Assembly: GCA_017893485.1 (NCBI GenBank)
Contig: CM030367.1
Span: 84,698,853 to 84,762,852 of the forward strand
DNA from: Hemerocallis citrina
Lineage: Eukaryota; Streptophyta; Magnoliopsida; Asparagales; Asphodelaceae
Length of the DNA stretch: 64,000 nucleotides
Direction: 5' to 3'
The notes under the pieces were generated by a model that saw only the letters and a list, made by a program, of their open reading frames with translations, was not told the origin of the DNA and ran no database searches. Positions 43,169 to 54,648 of the stretch are shown here, in pieces. Position 1 is the first letter of the stretch. Each line of letters starts with the position of its first letter. Both the position numbers and the translations under genes were made by a program.

Positions 43169-43416
43169 TACCCTACAGTTTCCTAACTGCAGGATTTTGA
43201 CTTGGCGTGGACTTGGAGTTACTATGATGAGATGTTATAAGATTGAAGAATTTTTATTATCGTAAATTGTATTATATTCATTTATTTTCGCTATGTTGAT
43301 ATACAGAACATTGTTGTAATAAAAAGTTTTAAATTCCTTGTAAATTTGTACGAATTTGAAGTGAAAGATCCTGTATTTGCTACGAATTACCTGTGTTTGG
43401 AATTTGGGGCGTTACA

Positions 43417-43650
43417 AAGGGAATTTGTGATTAAGACTGATCAAAAGAGCATCACATACATTCTTGAACAAAGAATTAATACTGAAATGCAAGAAAAGTT
43501 GTTGTGGAAACTATTGGGGTTTAATTTCATAGTCGAGTATGAAAAGGGCAAGACAATGTTGGAGATGACAGCCTTTCAAGAAGAAAAGATGTGCAGGATG
43601 CTTCTGCATTTGAGATCACTTTTGTTGTACCACAGTGGGTGGAGGAGGTG
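43417..43650 (+). pseudogene. Chromovirus RNase H, second part
   Basis: Starts with EFVIKTDQKSITYILEQRIN and continues LLWKLLGFNFIVEYEKGK, the C-terminal half of the gypsy RNase H region. Its first codons join those at 32954. A stop follows at about 43650. Confidence 0.9.
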
Positions 43651-43679
43651 AGGGAAATGGTTCTACATGATCCTTATTT

Positions 43680-44600
43680 CTTAGAGTTGCAGTTAAAGCT
43701 ACAACAAGGGAAGTTGTCTTCAAGTTCTTACAAGCTGTTAGGTGATATATGATATTACAAGGGTAGAATTCTTTTGAGTCCTACCTCCACTTTGAAAGAG
43801 AAAGTTTTCACTGATAGTCATAGTACTAATATTATGGGACACTCATGGTCCCATAAGACTCTCCATCACATTAAGAAGTCTATTGCTTGGGAAGGTATGA
43901 ACAAGGAGATCAAGAGAATGGTGAAGAAATGCTTGTTGTACCAGAAAAATAAGCATGAAGCTATGTCACCTGCGGCCTTGCTTCAGCCACATACAGTACT
44001 AGATATGGTGCGGGATGGTATCTCAATGGACTTCATTGAAGGCCTACCCAAAAGGTATGGAAAAAATGTGATATTGGTGTTGGTTGATAGACTTATAAAA
44101 TATGCACATTTTACTGAATTAGTACATCTTTATACTATGCAATCAGCAGCTCAATTGTTTATACATGGAATACTCAGGACTATTGTGTTTGATAGGGATC
44201 CAGTCTTCATCAGTTCATTTTGGTAAGAATTTTTCAAGTTACAAGGTAGAAAACTGCACACTTCAACCGCCTACCACCTCCAAACTGATGGCCAAACCAG
44301 AATTGTTAATAAGGCATTAGAAATGTACTTGAGGTACATGTGTGGATAAAAACCAAGGGAGTGGATTAAATGTTTGTGTTGGGTGGAGTATTGGTATAAC
44401 ACAAATTGGCATGTGTCAATTGGTGTGACTCCTTTTGAGGCACTATATGGCAAGGCTACCTCCCACTCTCAGGTTTTATGTTCATGGAACTGCACACCTA
44501 CCCAATGTAGAAGATGAATTGCTCTCCAGAGATAAGCTATTGAAGCTATTGAGAGATAGCATGGCTGCAGCATAAGAAAGAATGAAAATGTATGTTGATA
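43680..44600 (+). pseudogene. Chromovirus integrase (catalytic Glu lost)
   Basis: The frame 43774-44226 starts in the zinc-binding region: H in TDSH and H in WSHKTLHHI, then CLLYQKNK where the family has CX2C, so the second Cys is Tyr. The core shows SMDFIEGLPK (first Asp), VFDRDPVFISSFW (second Asp) and, in the next frame near 44285, TDGQTRIVNKALEMYL. The catalytic Glu expected after GQT is Arg. Stops at about 44226 and 44348 break the frame. It was an enzyme for cDNA insertion and is inactive here. Confidence 0.92.
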
Positions 44601-44639
44601 AGAAGAGAATGGAGAGAAGATTTGAAGTTGGTGATATGA

Positions 44640-45018
44640 TATTGTTGAAATTACAACCTTATAGGCAGTCTACTTTTCGTTCCCCATTTCCTTAAAAAGC
44701 TATCAACAAAGTACTTTGGTCCTTATGCAGTCCTTAAGAAGGTTGGGAAAGTGGCATACAAATTGGATTTACCTACTACAGCATCCATACACAAGGTTTT
44801 TTATGTTTCAAGGCTTAAGAAATGTTGGGGTAATCATACTTCTCTTGTTTCAAATGACTTACCTGATTGGTGGAGTCGTGCTAGTGAGAATGCACAACCT
44901 GAAAAGGTGCTTGGTAGGCTCCTGTGCAAGAAAGGTTTAAAAGCTGGAGTTAAGTTGCTAATCAAGTGGTCTTCGAAGCCTATAAGTGAAGCTACATGCC
45001 TATAAGTGAAGCTACATG
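44640..45018 (+). pseudogene. Chromovirus integrase C-terminus with chromodomain-like end
   Basis: The frame 44751-45005 reads VAYKLDLP-type residues, IHKVFYVSRLKKC and then VLGRLLCKKGLKAGVKLLIKWSSKPISEATC. This is the GPY-like tail followed by the start of a chromodomain, in which the Trp-Glu of ATWED is missing because the element is cut at 45018. Chromodomains direct these elements to heterochromatin. Confidence 0.85.
44979..45018 (+). repeat. 20-bp tandem duplication at the LTR g junction
   Basis: CCTATAAGTGAAGCTACATG occurs twice in a row (44979-44998 and 44999-45018), and LTR g starts at the next base. The family proteins have only one copy of these codons. Confidence 0.95.
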
Positions 45019-48000
45019 TGTAGCACCTCGGATCCCGTTTATCGGACATCCGTGACACAGTCAGAATCTTTGTCTTCAAATGCATCTCAACACAGTAATA
45101 ACACGAAAATTTAAAAACTTTTTATTGACAAATAAAAATATTACATCATCAATTACAATCATTATCTCTTCTTGAACAAGGAATACAAATTACATTAACT
45201 TATTACAGATACTACATTGTAACGATTTTCGTCTGCCACCTAGAACGTTAATCAAATGCTCTCTACTGGAAGCTCCACCAAGCGATCATGCTGCTTTCCT
45301 GAGATGCGTCCTGTAGCTTGAATCTTCCACTGTGCTACTCTGATATTCCTGCACCTGCTCGAATGGTAGGCTTGTATACTGCCACTCTACTTGGATGCTC
45401 TGCTTGTCTTGAGTCCTCCTACACTCGCGACCCGGTATCCAGTACCTAATTGAGTGGACACGTCAGTACATATACTAACGCAATGCTGATAAGAAAACAA
45501 CGATCTCTAACTAGCAATCACAACCAGCCTTTGATGAAAACAGAACGTGCATCCTAATTTTCCTAGTGTCAGTGTATGCCATGACCTGAAGTCTAATGCA
45601 TAACACAAAGTACATAAATGGATGCACTTAATCTAATGTCAGCAAGACTCGGATAAGCATGCATATCATACTGCATACGTTCCAGATCAAGCCGTCTTCT
45701 CCAGTTTCAGGGTTTCGAACCCTTGACATGCAATACTATTTACTATTGTACTCAACCTATTCCTGATAGATACAATCGTGGCTGGTGAATCCTGCAATTA
45801 TTACTGCTAAACACAGTGGTGTCCCCGTTTGCTACTAGTGCCCCAATCTGGTCTAGATCACACCAAATGCCGTGACGATCTTACAGATATACAACCGCAT
45901 ATCTATGATGCCGAAGATCCATGAAACAGCAACCCCATGGTCCGTTCGTGTCCATTCAACATAAGAACATGATAGCCTCGAGGGTCTAAGCCCCCTATCC
46001 GATAGGAACCCTCCTGTTCTTACCACGACACTTCAGGAATTAATAGAGCGAGATACACACCACATCATGTATCCCTAATGACATGAAGAGACAACCTTGG
46101 TTATCACCACCTAGTGCTGGCCCTTAGAACAAGTAGGATTATAGGGAATCACCACTAACATCAACTCGGTCTTCAAGCAAAAAGTAAAGAAATACACTGT
46201 AAAATAACATTGGTTGCTAAAACATGCGAGTTGTCAAATCATGCATAGTGTCTAACGAATGATTGAGCCCAAACGGTTCTATCAAAAATAACTAATCACA
46301 GCGAACCGACATTCATCGATTGCCAACACCTCTGCAGGTCTTCAACCTAATGTCCCCGGCCCGCAACCCTCAGCGAGTAGTACAACGACGCTCAAGGGAG
46401 TGCCTCATAACCGGCAATACGGGTGAAACACACACAATCTACAATATCCAGTCATTGACAGACCTAGGCATCAACACATTCTAGATGAGGTAAATAACTT
46501 AGCCTATCAACCCCAAACACCGGCGATCAGATCTTCATCGGTCACCACCACCTCCGTCTCGGGTCTCATCCAGTATCCTAGTCCACGGTCAACCTTCTCT
46601 CGATAAACGATTCGACGATGCACATGAAATTTACTATCTCTCGAGGTGGGAATAAATCAATGACAATAGTTGCCGACTAGGTTGATAGTCCTAGGGTATC
46701 ACAACCTAGACTAGCTCCAACCTATACTAGCTACGAGCTCCACATACCACAAATCGACCATATAGCTATTCCCCCAACTTACTCATGTGCCCACAATGAG
46801 TAATAAGCACAAGAATCTTATCTAAGTTCCAAGTGAAGTGATTAATAGGGATAATCACTTAAACATCTTAAAACTCAATTAGCTCGTAATCATAACACTG
46901 TAGTATGTAGAAAATTCCATAATTTATGCTACACTTATCAGAATCCAACAAAATTCGATATTTTAGAAATGTGGGAACCTCTACTACAATTTCCTAGTTG
47001 GCAACTTTCTCAAATTCCTTATAGAACTTCAGTTTCCTGATTTTCAAACACATGCTTGAAATCAAACAAAGACAGCAGATTGCTGAAATTTGTAAAATTC
47101 ATAACTTTCAAAATACAAATTGGAATCACATGATCTTACCCATTCTAGAAGGCTAAGACTCTATGCTACAAGTCTCTAGTTAACCATTTCTTCAAATTCA
47201 GCCATCTAGAAACTATACAATCTCTATATGTTCTCAACTGTACATTCTTCTATACAATTGTTACATCTTACTATTAACATAAAAACTTGTTCACTTATCG
47301 AAATTATGCAATTTTGGATTCTATGAAAATTTGGGAGTGTCTACTATAACTTTCTAGTTGATCACATCCCCAGATTCATCCATTAATTACTCTAAAACTC
47401 CAATTTCTATCAGTGTACACACAGGGAAAATGAGTTCATTTACAAAACCAAGTCCTTCTATTAAGACTGGTTCTGCCCCAACTTAGGAAAATCATAACTT
47501 TTGCTATACAAACTAGAATTTTATGATTCAAAATGTTTTGGAAAGCTAAGACTCTCTACTACAAATCTCTAGTTAATAATCCTTCCATATTTTCAACACA
47601 AAAATCCAGAATTATACAAATTCACTGACTAATTAAAGCTGAACTGAACTGAACATCCTGTGGTCAAAAATCAATATCAATTCAACCATAAGTCCAATAC
47701 TTATTAAATTTTATATTCCGTAACTAGACATATACCATTCAATCATGTCCAAAAATTGCATCTAGATTTGTAGCACACAGAGAGTTATGGCTTTTCAAAC
47801 ATAACATAAAATTCCTTTCCATTTTCAGACATGGTGTCTACCTCTTTATACAAATTATTTAAAAAACTCCATCAAATGTTATCTAAAAATACTAAAATTT
47901 TAGAATCATGGTGTAGACTTAGACCAAAAACTACAGTAAAAATTTCATTGCAAGATCATGCAACAAAAAGTAGCTATGAATTAATGAACTTCAATCCTAA

Positions 48001-49097
48001 AACATGGCAGATTCAGCTTCCGATTCCGGACTAGTTGCAATCTTATAATTTTTTGAAGTATCAAACGAACTCAGAAAAATGCCAAATTTGAAACTATAGT
48101 TGTAGGCACATTCAAGAGCACCTAGTAAAAATGTGGGCTTAAAATACCTTGCCAATTCTGAGATACAATTTTTGGAAGAGCACCCAAATTCCATAAACAC
48201 AACAGTTTTCTTACTGCTCATTGTTTTGAAAGAAACACCTTGTTGAGCTATCAAATGCACTCTAAAAATTATGAAATAATTTGAGTACACTAAAGATTCA
48301 TAGTAGATCATGACACAAAAATATTAATGCTCAATTCAAGGCCATTTGCAAACAAGCAATTCTCTAACCTCTCAATCTATACCATAAGCACTACTAGCAT
48401 ACAAATTTGTGTTTTGATATAATTCCCAAGCATACAAACATGCTAACAAGCTGCTATTAACCATTAGCACTCCACAAAACATCATAATCAAAAGAATAAC
48501 AATATTAGTGTTTAGAGAACACCCACCCATTGAAGAATCTCCAAGCCTTTGCTAGCTAGCTCTTCTCCTCTCAATTTCTTCTTCACCTTCAAAACTCCAA
48601 GAACCCATAAGCAAACAAAAAACCCTCTTCTCTCTTTCTTTTCTCATCTTATGAATATAGTAATAGAAGAAGAAGGAGGGTAGAAGAAGTAGAAGAAGAT
48701 GGAGGTGAAGATTTTTTTTGGATGAAAAATTGAGATTGGAGATGGGGGATTTGGATTTCGGCCAAAGGTGGGGGTTGGGTTTTGGGCGGCCACAGAATGG
48801 AGAAGGGGGAGGCCGGTGGAGAAATTGGGAAGAAGAGTGAGGTGGAGGGGTTTTATTTAGTTTGGTGTGAGTCTCTTATACATGCCTACAATAGTATATA
48901 TATACATACACATTTATTAATATACATATATACATATATATACTTATATACATACACAAACATACAAGTGTATTCAAGTATAAAAATCCAATCCATTACA
49001 AATCAAATAAATATGTATACATATAAAAATGCATACAAGTATTCATGTATTTATATCATATACAATTCAATCACAATATACATACATTTATATATGT
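45019..49097 (-). mobile_element. Long LTR of the long-LTR family, copy g (minus strand, 5' end not in window)
   Basis: The left end TGTAGCACC gives GGTGCTACA as the sense-strand terminus. On the sense strand it has the family tail (complement near 45105-45130), the hairpin (45461-45480), a diverged core block (about 45600-45700) and a U3 region with TA-rich sequence near 48890-49090. The remaining 5' part should lie beyond the Tat-type insertion. It is 4.1 kb as seen. It is more diverged from copies a to f than they are from each other. I see no coding sequence, and short frames inside have no domains. Confidence 0.7.
45461..45480 (-). other. Conserved LTR hairpin, copy g
   Basis: On the sense strand CGTTAGTA, loop TATG, TACTGACG. 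Compared with copy c the inner pair has changed on both arms (TT/AA to TA/TA) with pairing kept, plus one U-G wobble. Confidence 0.72.
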
Positions 49098-49688
49098 TGT
49101 TACCGCTGATTTCGGTGTGGGGGTAAACATATAAGATTTGTGAGTTCGAGAAAACCTGAACAGCTGGTCCAAACCTTCTTGCTCCTGCCGCAACCTGCAA
49201 GGAAGTGCGAGACACCGGGGTTGATTCCGGCGACGCACCCTCCGACGCTCTTGTCAGTAACCAGTGGTGATCAAAGGAAGAGCTTAAGGTGGAAAAAGAG
49301 TGATTACCTGGTCACAGTGGCAGAGGGGAGGTATTTATAGTCGCCAGAGGAGTGATTAGAGGCTTGATTCTCTGTGTAACTGCTAGGAGAAAAATCCTCA
49401 CAGTCTGTTTAGGAAACTAACCCCTGATTCCCGGTGAGAGTAAATCAGGCCCGTTGACTTGGTCAAATCAGTGGCCCTGATTTGTCTCTTGTTGGTCTGG
49501 GTTCGCCTCGGGTCGGGACCCGTACCCAATTGGTGTGGATCCGTTTGTGGGTTGTTGGGTCTCGTGCGAAGGAGATCCGGTACCCGCTTTGGATCCACTT
49601 GTATGTGAAATTACCATTTTACCCCCGAGCTTCAAGATTCGCGCCCAATCTGGACGGTTCCGATTTAACCCCATTTTTAGCCATATCA
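49098..49688 (-). repeat. 3' LTR of the Tat-type element
   Basis: 591 bp. On the minus strand it runs from TGATATGGCTAAAAATGGGG to AGCGGTAACA. A TATAAATACC box (complement at 49331-49340) sits where a U3 promoter should be. The partner LTR is outside the window, so the limits rest on TG/CA ends plus the adjoining purine tract. Confidence 0.65.
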
Positions 49689-49705
49689 CGAGCCCCCCAC
49701 TCCTA
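49689..49705 (-). other. Polypurine tract of the Tat-type element
   Basis: On the minus strand AGGAGTGGGGGGCTCG runs directly into the LTR start TGATATGG. Confidence 0.6.
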
Positions 49706-50106
49706 AAGACTGAGTGTGATCAGCCTTTAAGGAGTAGTTTGACTGTTTTGGTGGCCAGTGGAGTTGTATCGGAGTTTGAATGGAGGAGTGTGAATCTCGA
49801 AGGGGGTAGTGAGGTGATCTTTTGATGCCATGTGTTGTTCTCTAGCCATATCGAGTATTCGACGGCTTTTATTTATTCTTTCGGACTATTTATTTAATTT
49901 TGCGATGTGTTTACTAATTGTTCGGGGGCCTTAGCAGTACATTCTAGGCAATAATTGTTCGTTCAGGGGCTCAAAAATATACCCCCGAATTTCTAATTAT
50001 TTTCTAGAATTTTTAATTAATTTTCTCGAATTTTTAGTAAATTTTTTGCAATTTTAAATAAACAAAACGATTTAAATAAATAAAAAACGATTTTTAATAC
50101 CGATTT
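49706..50106. other. Non-coding stretch in the Tat-type 3' region
   Basis: Mixed, then AT-rich sequence with TTTTTAAT-type words (49990-50100). No gene or repeat is recognised. Confidence 0.5.
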
Positions 50107-50740
50107 ATGACGTGGCTTAATCTGAGCCGTTTATCATGGACGAGCACGAATTTCTGAGAGACCCATCGGCTGTTATCGCTCGGAAGCTTTTCTTCTCCGT
50201 TTGCGAGCTCGGAAAGGCACTTGCTCGGCCGCCGACCGAGGGATAGGGGCTAGGCAGGCCGAGCGACGTGGCGCAATCTGAGCCGTCGGATGATGGTGTG
50301 AATCCCAAGACGAGCACATTCTTCAAGAAAACACTATCTTGTCGTTTAGTGTCCTCGGAAAGATCTGGGCCGTCTGATCGAGATCAGGCACGAAAGTAGA
50401 GGAGAAAGTGAGTTTTCTCCGTTTGCAGGGTCGGAAAGGCACTTGCTCGGTAGCCGACCGAAGGCGTGGGGTCTCGGCGGGTCGAGCGACGTGGCACAAT
50501 CTGAGCCATTGGATGATGGCGCGCATCTCAAGACGGGCACATTCTTCAAGAAAACACTATCTTGTCGTTTAGTGTCCTCGGCAAAATTTGGGCCGTCTGA
50601 TCGAGATCATGCACGAAAGTTGAGGAGAAAGTGAGTTTTTTCCGTTTGTAGGGTCGGAAAGGCACTTGCTCGGCAGTCGACCGAAGGCATAGGGCTTCGG
50701 CGGTCCGGGCGACCCAGCGCAACGAGTTTCGAGATGATCC
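50107..50740. repeat. ~223-bp tandem repeat, about three copies
   Basis: GACGTGGC..AATCTGAGCC starts units at 50109, 50265, 50488 and, cut short, at 50710. Full steps are 223 and 222 bp. Each unit includes TCAAGAAAACACTATCTTGTC and TCGGAAAGGCACTTGCTCGG. A further copy lies at 52430-52650, on the other side of the hairpin array. Confidence 0.9.
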
Positions 50741-50983
50741 TGTTCCCAAGGGCATTAATGGTGCCCCGGGGTTTGTGCGGCGTTCCACCTTCCCTAGGTC
50801 ATTAAGGATGATTCCTTCAATTAATGCATGGCATTTCAACTTCCGAGGGTCATAATGGCCAGATCTTGGAGGGGAGCTTATAAGTACCCCACTTCCTTTG
50901 TCATTTCAATCGCAACAATGTAGAGTTTCAGACCTCGGAGGTATTGGCCTTGGGTAACTTCTCTTTCGAGGTCCGAAGAGGTG

Positions 50984-52290
50984 GTTGCTCTTTTGCCTGG
51001 TTCTTCTCCCGTTCCTGACGGCCCCAAAGTGGATGTCAGGGTCGGGGGAGAATGAGACAGTAGTGGTGACGACCGTAACCCGGACCCGAGGGATGAGTTA
51101 CTTCGGAAGGACGGGTGGTCACTCTTTTGCCTTGTTCTTCTCCCGTTCCTGACGACCTCAAAGTGGGTGTCAGGGTCGGGGGAGAATAAGGCAGTAATGG
51201 TGACGACCGTAGTCCGGACCCGAGGGATGAGTTACTTCAGAAGGACGGGTGGTCGTTCTTCCACCATGGTCTTCTCCTGACTCTAACTGCTCCAACGTGG
51301 GTGTTAGGGTCGGGGGAGATCATGGTGGAAGAGGTGATGATCCATGTCCGGAGCCGAGGGGTGAGCTACTTCGGAAGGACGGGTGGTCGTTCTCCCACCA
51401 AGGTCTTCTGCCTACTCTGGCTGCTCCGCGATGGGTGTCAGGGTCGGCGGAGACCATGGTGGGAGAGGTGATGATCCATGTCCGAATCCGAGGGGTGAGT
51501 TCGATCGGAAGGACGGGTGGTCACCCTTCCACCATGATCATCACCCGATTTTGACTGGCCCGGTGGGGTGTCAAGATCGGGGGTGATCATGGTAGAAGGG
51601 GTGATGACCGTAGTCCGAATCCGACGGAGGGGTTCACTTCGGAAGGACTGGTGGCCGTTCTTCCGCCCAAATCTTCTCCTGACTCTGGCGGCCTGAGTGG
51701 AGGTGTCAGGGTCATGGGAGGTTTGGGCCGAAGGGTAGACCACCGATGTCCGGATCCGAGGGACCGTGTGTTTCGGAAGGACGGGGGGGTTCGCTCTTCC
51801 GCCTAGATCTTCTCCCGATTCTGACGGCCCGGGTAGAGGTGTCAGGGTCGGGGGAGATCTCGGCAGAAGGGTTGACCGCCGAAGTCCAGATCCGAGGGGC
51901 GATCTGTCTCGGTAGGACGGGTGGTCGTTCTTCCACCATGATCTTCACCCGATTCTGAGTGCCCCAACGTGGGTGTCAGGGTCGGGGAAGGTCATGGTAG
52001 AAGAGGTGATGACCCTAGTCCGGAACCGGGGAACGACTTTTGTCTCGGTAGGACGGGTGGTCGTTCTTCCACTGTGGTCTTCTCCCAATTCTGATGGCCT
52101 CCGATGCGGGTGTCAGGGTCAGGGAAGATCACAGTAGAAGAGGTGACGACCCATGTTCGTGTCCGAGGGACTGCAGCAGCTTCGAAATGATGGGCCTCTT
52201 CCCATCTCTGTCTTCCTTCCGGGCCGACGGCTTCCGATGGTTGTCGGCCCGGAGGAGTTAGAGATGGGGGGTGGGCCGATCTGTCTTTAA
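50984..52290. repeat. Array of ten ~134-bp hairpin units
   Basis: GGAAGGACGGGTGGTC-type starts fall at 51111, 51245, 51379, 51513, 51647, 51781, 51917 and 52053, giving steps of 134 (six times) and 136. An earlier unit begins near 50984 and a diverged one near 52170. Every unit holds an inverted repeat of about 28-33 bp per arm around a loop of about 15-20 bp. Arms differ between units but match within units. For example TTCCACCATG/CATGGTGGAA at 51245, CTCCCACCA/TGGTGGGAG at 51379, CGCCCAAA/TTTGGGCC at 51647, ACTGTG/CACAGT at 52053 and CCGGGCCGAC/GTCGGCCCGG at 52170. No reading frame is conserved across units. Confidence 0.92.
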
Positions 52291-52429
52291 CCGGGCCCCG
52301 TGGGTCGGCGGAATACTGACCGAGACATGGGGCCTGGGGGGCACGCCGAGGGCGGTGCCTTAAAACTTTGAATTAAAATTTTTCTGGTTTCTTCAGACAG
52401 AGGTGGGACATGGAGGAAGTGTAGGCAAT

Positions 52430-52650
52430 CCGAGCGACTTGACGCAATCTGAGCTATTAGATGGCGACGCGCATCTCGAGACGGGCACATTTCTCGAGAA
52501 AACACTATCTTGTCGTCTAGTGTCCTCGGCGAGATCTGGGTCGTCTGATTGAGATTTTACGCGAAGGTTGAGGAGAAAGAGAGTTTTCTCCGTTTGCCAG
52601 CTCGGATTGGTACTTGCTCGGTAGCCGACCGGTCTCTTGCAGGCGCGGTC
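52430..52650. repeat. Distant copy of the 223-bp repeat
   Basis: From GACTTGACGCAATCTGAGC (52436) through ACTATCTTGTCGTCTAGTG to TTGCTCGGTAGCCGACCG it matches the units at 50109-50740, so the hairpin array lies between copies of one repeat. Confidence 0.88.
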
Positions 52651-52798
52651 GGATTGCGTGTTGTTCGGCTCCCGGTCCCGTTATGCCAGCTAGTTGACTT
52701 GGTAAGGAAGACAGTTGTGTTGGGCCTTCGCGACGTTTCGAGAGCGGCCCAAGAGTTGCGCTTTTTCGTTTGGAAGTTCAAGGGACGTTCCTTTTTTA

Positions 52799-52806
52799 CT
52801 ATAAAT
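52799..52806 (+). promoter_or_regulatory. Plus-strand TATA box before the antisense gene
   Basis: CTATAAATC followed by C-rich sequence, 198 bp before the ATG at 52998. The strand fits the antisense gene and not the retrotransposon. Confidence 0.55.
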
Positions 52807-53993
52807 CTTCACCCCCCCTAATCCAAGTTTCATTATTCACTTTTGCTCTCTCTCTCCAGTTTTTACTTTCACCCTCGAAGTTTTCAGCTCCTTGGTGGTG
52901 GTGCTAGCTGTCGCGGCGAGGCGTTCCTTGTCTCCGGTGAACTTTCCGACCGAAGTTGTCACTTCGAGGTCAGTCTCTCTCCCTTCTTTTTTAGAAAATG
53001 GTTAAGATTACATCATCGGATGAGACCCCTGCCTCGGAGCAAGCAGTAGGCCGAGGGGGTAAAGGGAAGAAGGTGGCGGAGCCGACCGATCAGCACGTCG
53101 TACGTCCGGATAGAGAGGGCGAGGTGGCCGAGCCACCTAAGGAAGTCGCGGCGGCGTCCCAGAAGGGTAAAGCGGTGGTCACGATCGTGGAAACGCCGAA
53201 GACAGCGGGAGCGTTCGGTCGACAGCCCATTGCTCTATCGAGCGTGGGAGGCGTACGGGACTATGCCGAGGATATCTTGGAGAAAGTGACCCAAGGCACG
53301 GCTAAGTTGGTGGAGGAGAATGAACCGAGAGAGCTGTCCGAGGTGGACCATACCATCTCGTCTCTTACGGAGGTCGACCTTCACCTGATCCGAAAGGGCT
53401 TCCGGATCCCTGCCGACTACGAACTGCTCCTCCCCGGGCCGGGTTTCCGAGCCAATACGAAGTCTTCGTCAGATGTGTGCGTCTTTCCGGTCGACTCCCT
53501 CATCGCCGGGCTCCGCTTTCCCCTCCACCCGTTCGTTGTTGATGTCTTGACATGGTACGGTTTGAGCCCCGCCCAGCTAATGCCGAACACATGGAGACAC
53601 GTCATGGCATTCATCCTCCGGTGCCAAGAGGCTGGTGCCGAGCCGAGTATGTTTCTCTTTCGGAGCCTCTACCGACCTTGTCAGCCAAAGTGAGACGAAC
53701 AAAGGTTCTATCTTTCGCCACGAACGGGCGTGAAGTTGATCAAGAATCCGGACTCGATCAAACATTGGAAGGAAAAGTATTTCATCATCTGAGCCCCCGC
53801 GCCGTGGGTGATACCGATAGTTTGGGCGAAGGATGGCCTGCCTAAGCGAACCAAGAAGGAGCCGATGCTGAGTGACGAGGAGACATAGGTCCACAAGAAG
53901 CTCCTCGCCCTGCCAGCGCTAAGCTGGAAAGATATTACCGAGGAGGATCTGTTCCGAGGGGGTCTCAGTCCGATCGACCCTAGTATGCTTCTG

Positions 53994-54060
53994 GTATTTA
54001 TACTCTTTGCTTAAAGTTCATGAAAATTTTTCTAAGTTTTTTCATTCGGCTTGTGCAGAG
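53994..54060 (+). other. Predicted intron 1 of the PF04195-type gene
   Basis: GTATTTATAC at the start, a T-rich run and TTGTGCAGAG at the end. Use of the second AG (54060) joins the frames in phase 0. Confidence 0.55.
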
Positions 54061-54570
54061 ACGATGAAGTTGGACTACAAAGCTCTGATGGCGAAGGCCA
54101 GGGCGGCGGAGCAGGAGACGAAGAAGAAGAGGCTTTCGGCGGGGCCTCAAGACGGCCGAGCCTCGAAGAAGCCTTCGGTCGCGAAGGTCCCCGACCAACC
54201 GAAGGTGGTTGCGTCGGAGGCTGGTTCCGAGCAGGGGGAGGTCATGGTCCCCAACCCTCTTGCTCCAGGCGCGCCGACACCGACCTCGAAGGGGGATGCT
54301 CCCGGTTCGTCGAGCGGTGCGTTCGGCGTGAAGGAGGTGTTGTCCCTCCAAGTTCCGCCTCTCACTGCCGAGGCGGAGAAGATCTTGACCGAGCGTTATA
54401 AGCAGATCTTCGTCCCTGACTGGCAGGTGATGAATGTCGACGGCTTCTTGGGCGACGGCAATATCTGCATGGAAGCGGTGAGGCACCTGCCGACCCCAAA
54501 GGATCGAGCGACCCTAAAGGCTGGGCTAGCAGGGGACGCCACGATGCAGATTGCTCGGAACACCATGTCG

Positions 54571-54648
54571 GTAAGTAGGCCGAGCTCTTCCTCATCCAAA
54601 TTTTTCCAAGTTCTTGGGTTCGGGTTCTAATGTGCTGTTCTTTTTCAG
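54571..54648 (+). other. Predicted intron 2 of the PF04195-type gene
   Basis: Begins GTAAGTAGG and ends GTTCTTTTTCAG, 78 nt, phase 0, joining two open coding segments. Confidence 0.75.

Larger units (their letters stand above)
32955..43416 (+). mobile_element. Solo LTR of the long-LTR family, copy c, split by a hAT element
   Basis: It starts TGTAACACTCCGC and ends GGGGCGTTACA. Without the hAT insertion (and one 8-bp duplication) it is 3,695 bp. The start aligns closely with the two-LTR element at 56883-64000 (CGCAAAATTG...CAATTTTG...TGTTACGCAC). Features in order are a U3 array of CACGTG-type palindromes in steps of about 150 bp, a TATA-like box near 33837, two tRNA-like patches (34742-34800 and 34895-34945), then after the hAT tandem units of about 60 bp (42600-42870), the core block (42953-43020) and the hairpin (43147-43168). 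It is a solo LTR inside the chromovirus RNase H. Confidence 0.9.
29794..45018 (+). mobile_element. Ty3/gypsy chromovirus, interrupted by two insertion stacks
   Basis: The 5' LTR (29794-30164), primer site and gag to integrase domains run 29794-32954, stop at LTR c, and resume at 43417 in the middle of RNase H. They continue through integrase and a chromodomain-like C-terminus to 45018, where LTR g cuts in. Protein order (gag, protease, reverse transcriptase, RNase H, integrase, chromodomain) places it in the chromoviruses. The short 371-bp LTR suggests the Reina group, but that is an inference. The 3' LTR is not in the window. All domains carry stops, shifts or lost active-site residues. Confidence 0.93.

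Noticed and set aside
50984..52290. Tandem protein-coding repeat
   Set aside because: Unit lengths of 134 and 136 are not multiples of three and no frame is maintained across units.
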